Below are positions 54,901 to 60,900 of a stretch of DNA of 64,000 nucleotides, piece after piece. Position numbers and translations under genes: made by a program. This DNA is from Channa striata (taxonomy: Eukaryota > Chordata > Actinopteri > Anabantiformes > Channidae): positions 6,419,001 to 6,483,000 of the forward strand of contig CM065181.1 of assembly GCA_033026295.1 (NCBI GenBank), read 5' to 3'. The notes under the pieces are model-generated. The model had not been told where the DNA came from. It worked only from the letters and a program-made list of their open reading frames with translations, and searched no databases. The stretch's first letter is position 1, and each line of letters starts with the position of its first letter.

Positions 54901-57900
54901 TACAATATTTTCCTCTGTTTTAGGATTTTCTGAAACACTCTAAAAAGGCTGGGCTTGAATCTGTAGAGTTGGAGGTATGGTATGAACTATAGCTTTTAAT
55001 GCTGAATATGAAGTAAAACGTTCCCAAAACTGGAATCCTATCAACCATTTGGATGTTTCTGGTTCCTACAGAAAGCAGTGGAGGTCATGTGCATTGTTCC
55101 AAAAAGGTGCAACGACATGATGAATGTCGGCCGGCTTCAGGGATTTGATGTAAGTTAAATTATGCTACACTCAAAAACATGTTTAACTCTACCCAAACTT
55201 CTTAATTGTCTCTGTTCCATTCTGTCTTTTTTTTTAGAAACTTACTAATTATTTTCTTTTCCTTTCATTTTTGTTCACCTCATCTCTTCTTTTCAGGGAA
55301 AGATTGTAGCCCAGGGACGCCTTTTGCTGCAAGATACTTTTATGGTATCTGATCCAGAAAGTGGTCTGATGGGCCGGATGAGGGAGAGGAGAGTCTTCCT
55401 CTTTGAGCAGCTGGTCATCTTTAGCGAGCCCCTCGATAAAAAGAAGGGTTTCTCCTTACCCGGCTTTCTCTACAAGAACAGCATTAAGGTAACAGACATA
55501 GCAGGTGATAAGGGTGTGAACCAGTCCTTATTTATCAATGAAAACCTGTTGAAGAATAGATGTTTGAAAGTTGGCAGTTAAAAGCCGTGCAGCTCCCTCT
55601 GGTGGAGAAACATCATGGTAAAAGAATGTGTGGGTTGAGTTAAGAAGTTTTAACATCCAAATAGTTATATCCCAGTTGTTGAGCAGCATTAGCTAGATCT
55701 CTGGTAACACCGTTAGGACATTTTATTTTAAAAATGTAATCGTCTGATTTACTACGACTAAACTTTGTCTTATTCTTAACCTTCAGTTCTTAAAATATAC
55801 CAGATGAAGAGTTAACCAACAGGAAAGAGAATTTAGAAAATGCAGGTTTAGAAACAAAACATTAAATACTGTTCTATTTTCCTTCAGGTAAGCTGTTTGG
55901 GTCTGGAAGAGAACGTGGAAGGTGATCCCTGTAAGTTCATCCTCACATCTCGGTCAACCAATGGTGCCGTGGAGTCCTTCGTGCTTCATTCCTCCCACCC
56001 AGGGGTGCGTGAGGTCTGGACTCTTCAGATCAGCCAGATACTTGAAAGCCAGCGCAATTTCCTTAATGGTAGGTTCACACTTGCACACATTTAACACAAA
56101 AGAGATGTCTTATGTGAGGAACTATTTGCTACATGTGCACCTCTGTCTCCTGTACCTCATCACAGCTCTAACCTCACCAATAGAGTATCAGAGGAACCAT
56201 GTGGGGGCGAGTGGTGGTTCATGTGTGCCCAGCATGGGTGGTGGTGGAGGTAGCAGTGGGTCCAGTGCTCCCCCTGCAGTCGGGGGTGGAAACTCCCAAG
56301 GTAGCTCCATCCCCCCAGGACCCCAGAGTGGCTCTCGTCGCCCCTCCAGAATACCCCAGCCCTCCCGTCTGCCCCAACCCCTACGCCACCACCCTGGGCC
56401 TGACTCAGATGGCCCCAACAAGATATCAGGTATAGAATGTTTATATTTGTACAATTAGTTTTAAATGACACATGAACGATGTGACTGAGGTGTGAGTTTT
56501 GCTCACTTACGATCCAGGTTCGTCCCCTCGTCCTGTACCTCCTCCCCTACTCCCTCCAGGGGGAAGCCCCCAGGGCAAGCGCCCTATCCAGATCAAAGAG
56601 GACCAAGTGCAGACCCCCACTCTTGCCAATGCTGTAGCCCCGATTCCGCGTGCCACAGTTGTTCCTTTGCCCTCCACACCTACATCCAAACCACGGCCAG
56701 GAGCAGTGTCGCCTATGGCTTCCCCCCTGGTCACTCCCGCTTTTGCCAAGGATATCCTGCCTCCTCCTCCTCCCAGCCCCGGGCAGAAATCCGGATCTGG
56801 ATTTTGGAGCTCCATGCCAGGCTCCCCTGCCAGCAGGCCTGGCTCATTTACTTTTCCTGGGGAGGCAGGAGAGACTCTGCTCCGTCAGAATTCGAACCAG
56901 ATCCAGACTGGCTCTGGATCTGGGAGCCAAACCCACAGACACTCCACACACAGCAAGGAGGCAGACCGCATGAGTACATGCTCATCGGCCAGTGAGCAGT
57001 CCATCCAGTCCACCCAGAGTAATGGGGTAAGACTACTTTCTGCTACCCAGTGCTGCTCCGACTAACAAAGAGGCAGAGGGAGCCCTGGTCTGTCCTGTGT
57101 GCTGTCTCCTGTCCTGCTGCAGCCAGTGCTACTAATCTGTCCCCACATCTGACAACCTTCACTGCTCTCAAGCATCTTCTTTAGCTTTAGAGACTCTAGC
57201 AAAGGTTTCTACTTTTTGCAACGTTTTTCCGGTTCCAAGTCTCTCAGGGAATCCCTTTCGAGACTGCCTATAGATGTCTTAATTCTAACAAAGCTTATAC
57301 TAACACCTGACTTCCTCTTGGCCGTCCTCTACCTCCTGCTGTCTTCATGACGTGTAACTCAAATTTTTCCTGCAACTAACCTCCAACGTTTGTTCGACTG
57401 CAAACGTACTCTACAGTTGACCTCTCGGTCCGTCTATTGCTTCTCGTCTCCTGTTTGCCTAAAACTGCAGAGCAAAGACGAGTACCATGGAAATCTTCTT
57501 ATCCCTGTCTTTCTTCATCCAGTTACCTTTTTTCCAAGATGAAAACAGTCAGTTTTTGTCTTTCTTGCACTTCACTATGGTGTTTTCAGTGGACAACCAA
57601 CTATTGTTAATGCATCTTTTACCTTGTTGCTACTTGTTTCTCTCAGCTAAAGCATTTTTGTCTTTATTTCATCTCAGATTTAAAAATACCTTCTTCTATC
57701 ATATCTCGTGCCTCCAAATGTTGAGATTTTGCATTTTGCATTAAACTTATGACTCTCTACCCACTCTCTCCCTCCCCCACGTTGTCTCTGCTGCAGAGTG
57801 AAAGTAGCAGCAGCAGTAGCGTATCCACCATGTTGGTTACCCAGGACTACATGGCTGTGAAGGAGGATGAGATCAGTGTTATACAGGGTGAGGTGGTCCA

Positions 57901-60900
57901 AATCTTGGCCAGCAACCAGCAAAACATGTTCCTGGTATTCAGGGCAGCTACCGAGCAGGGCCCCGCCGCAGAGGGCTGGATCCCTGGATTTGTGCTGGGG
58001 CACACCTCGGCTATCGTCCCTGATTGCCCCGAGGGACCCATCAAGTAAGAGCTCTAAACACAGGAAGCTTCATTTCAGGTTTTGAAAATTGTTGCAGGAA
58101 CATTTTCAACAAACTACATTTAAACTGTAGCCAGGGATTTGACTGCATTCAAACAAGAAAATACTGGCTAAACAAATTCTGTACATCAGTCTGCATTATT
58201 TGGAGTCCCTGTTAACACTAGCATCAGTGCCTTTTAGAAGTATTCCAAAATATCTTACTTGTGAAATTTGTTTGTTCTAGTAGGAAGTCTTCATCCTGGC
58301 ACACATCCCTGCGCATTCGTAAGAAGACTGAGAAGAAGGAGAAAGAGGCAAAAAAGGAGACCAAGCTGGAAAACGGTTACAGGAAGTCCAGAGAAGGCCT
58401 TGCCAATAAAGTTTCTGTAAAGGTAAGCGTCAGTACAACTCTGGATTATAAAATGCTGCTCTTAAATCATACTTTTACATTTTCCATCTCACATTCTTTA
58501 TTTATTTATTTATTTCAGCTTCTAAATCCAAACTACATCTATGATGGTAAGTTCTTTTTCGATTTGCGGGGTTGTTAATTTGCACATTAGCTATATAAAA
58601 ACTAAGTCAAAAACAAAACCATATATTACTGAAGTTGCTGTTAAATTCAAATATTTAATGCAATTTCATCTTTGTTTCCTTTCAGTTCCTCCAGAGTTTC
58701 TAATTCCGCTGACTGATGTGACTTGTGACAATGGAGAATGTGTCACCCTTCGGTGTAAGGTCTGCGGTCGACCCCGCGCCACTGTCACTTGGAAAGGTCC
58801 CAACCAGAGCAACCTCACCAACAACGGTCACTTCAGTATCGCCTACAGGTAAGAAAACACATTTTGATGCACCTAGTTGAGCCTTTTAACAAGAAAATTG
58901 ATTGCCATCATTGAAAATGTTTAATTTTGCAATCGGGTACAAAATATTGTGTGCAATTGTTGCAGTGATACGGGTGAAGCAACTCTCCGGATAATTGGCG
59001 TAGCCTCTGAGGATGATGGTGTGTATACTTGTGTTGCCACAAATGATCTTGGCAGTGTAACATCATCAGCAAGCCTCAGAGTGTTAGGTAAGAACATAGA
59101 TGCATATTGACACAGACTCTGTTTTGCTGTAAAGGTTTTCTGTTTTTTTTTTTTTTTTTTTTACATTACATTTCTGGTGCTAGTGTGAGCATTTATCTTA
59201 TTTTACTCAGCAGTGTCCACTGACGGTATCAGAGTGAGCTGGAAGGACAACTTTGAGTCTCACTACACTGAGGTGGTTGAACTGGGAAGGTAATACACCC
59301 ACTTTAATATTTAATTAATTTAGAGTAGTGGATTGTCTGTGTTTTATTTAATAGATTGATGTCAATTATTATATGTCTTGAAAATAGGCAGCAAATCCTC
59401 AGATAAATTTGACAACCAAAGTAAAGTTGGGTAAACTGTGTAACTAACTGACCTCTGTGTTTATAACAGGGGTCGTTTCTCTGTTGTCAAGCGTTGCGAC
59501 CACCGGGGTAGTAAACGCACTGTGGCGGTCAAACACGTAAATAAAAAGTTGATGAGGAGGGACCGGGTGACTCAGGAACTCAATCTGCTACAGAGGCTCC
59601 AACACCCTCACATAGTTAGTCTGATAGACACATATGAAACCCCCAGCAGCTACATCCTGGTCTTAGAGATGTGAGTACAAACCGAAAACAAAGACACACT
59701 TTGGAATAAAGTTCAAATAATGTGTAGGTGATGAACGTCTAAAGCCTTCATAAGCCTTACATTTCTTTTGTGTGTTTTCTTGTGTGTGTTTTAGGGCAGA
59801 TCAAGGTCGCCTGCTCGACTACATTGTAAGCTGGGGAAACCTGACTGAGGAGAAAGTGGCCTGCTACCTACGGGATGTTTTAGAAGCTTTACACTACCTT
59901 CATAACTGCAGGATAGTACATTTGGACATAAAAGTAAATCCTTTTATATTTTACTGTTAACTATTCTTATTGCATATACCTGGGTAGAATAAAAAAAAAA
60001 AGAATTACCACTACAGTACATACGTATGTTGATGAAAGAGATGCATTAGCACTTTGCTTTGAAGTTTTGTACCTCTCTTGTAAGTCGCTTTGGATTAAAG
60101 CGTCTGCCAATGATTAAATGTAAATGTGAAAGAATGTGCTGGTCCAGAAATTGCCACACAAACGGAGGACTAAGTCTCTTTGCAGACTCACTACATGTGC
60201 TTTAATTGGTAACAGTACCTGTTTGGACAAAGACTTGTTGAGTATTAAGACAGATTGATATTTTTTTACCTGTATAACAGATATGAAATCAGCATATCGT
60301 TGGCTTGGCAGATAATGTGTGACACAAATCTCAAATATATCAACTTGTCCTTTCCCTTATTTGTGCATATTGGTAATAGTTAATAGATGTTTAATCATTA
60401 AACAAAGCAAGGTTAGCTGTTTTCTGTGCTAAGCTAATTGGTGACAGCTTCATATTCACTACAGATATGAAAGTGGTACATCTTCCCATCTGGATCTTGG
60501 CAAGAAAAACAAAATCCCATGAAAATTTATTGTAATACAGGTTGGCTCAGGGCCTTAAAGAAAACTTCAAAAGACCTTACAGTCAGTGAGTTATTGTGGT
60601 GATGACTCATAAATAGATCAGCTTGCAGTTGGATTCTCTTCTTTCTTTGAATATTGAGTCAGACCTAAGGTTCTGTATAATGTTTTATTTGCATCAACAG
60701 TGTAGGTCAAAATTGAAATCCTTAATTATGGATACAATAAATTTAATGAGTCAAGTCAGGAAGACTGAATGGAATTACATAACTTTTTCCTTTTCTCTCT
60801 TGTTCCAGCCTGAGAACCTGCTTGTGGCCCACACAGCCAGCAGCCAGCCAGTGGTCAAACTCACAGATTTTGGTGATGCTGTCCAACTTAACAGTGCCCA

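Noticed and set aside
56160..56995. Several long frames on both strands over the Gly/Pro linker
   Set aside because: Shadows of exons 50-51. The trio frame is the one that joins neighbouring exons in phase and matches TRIO ends.
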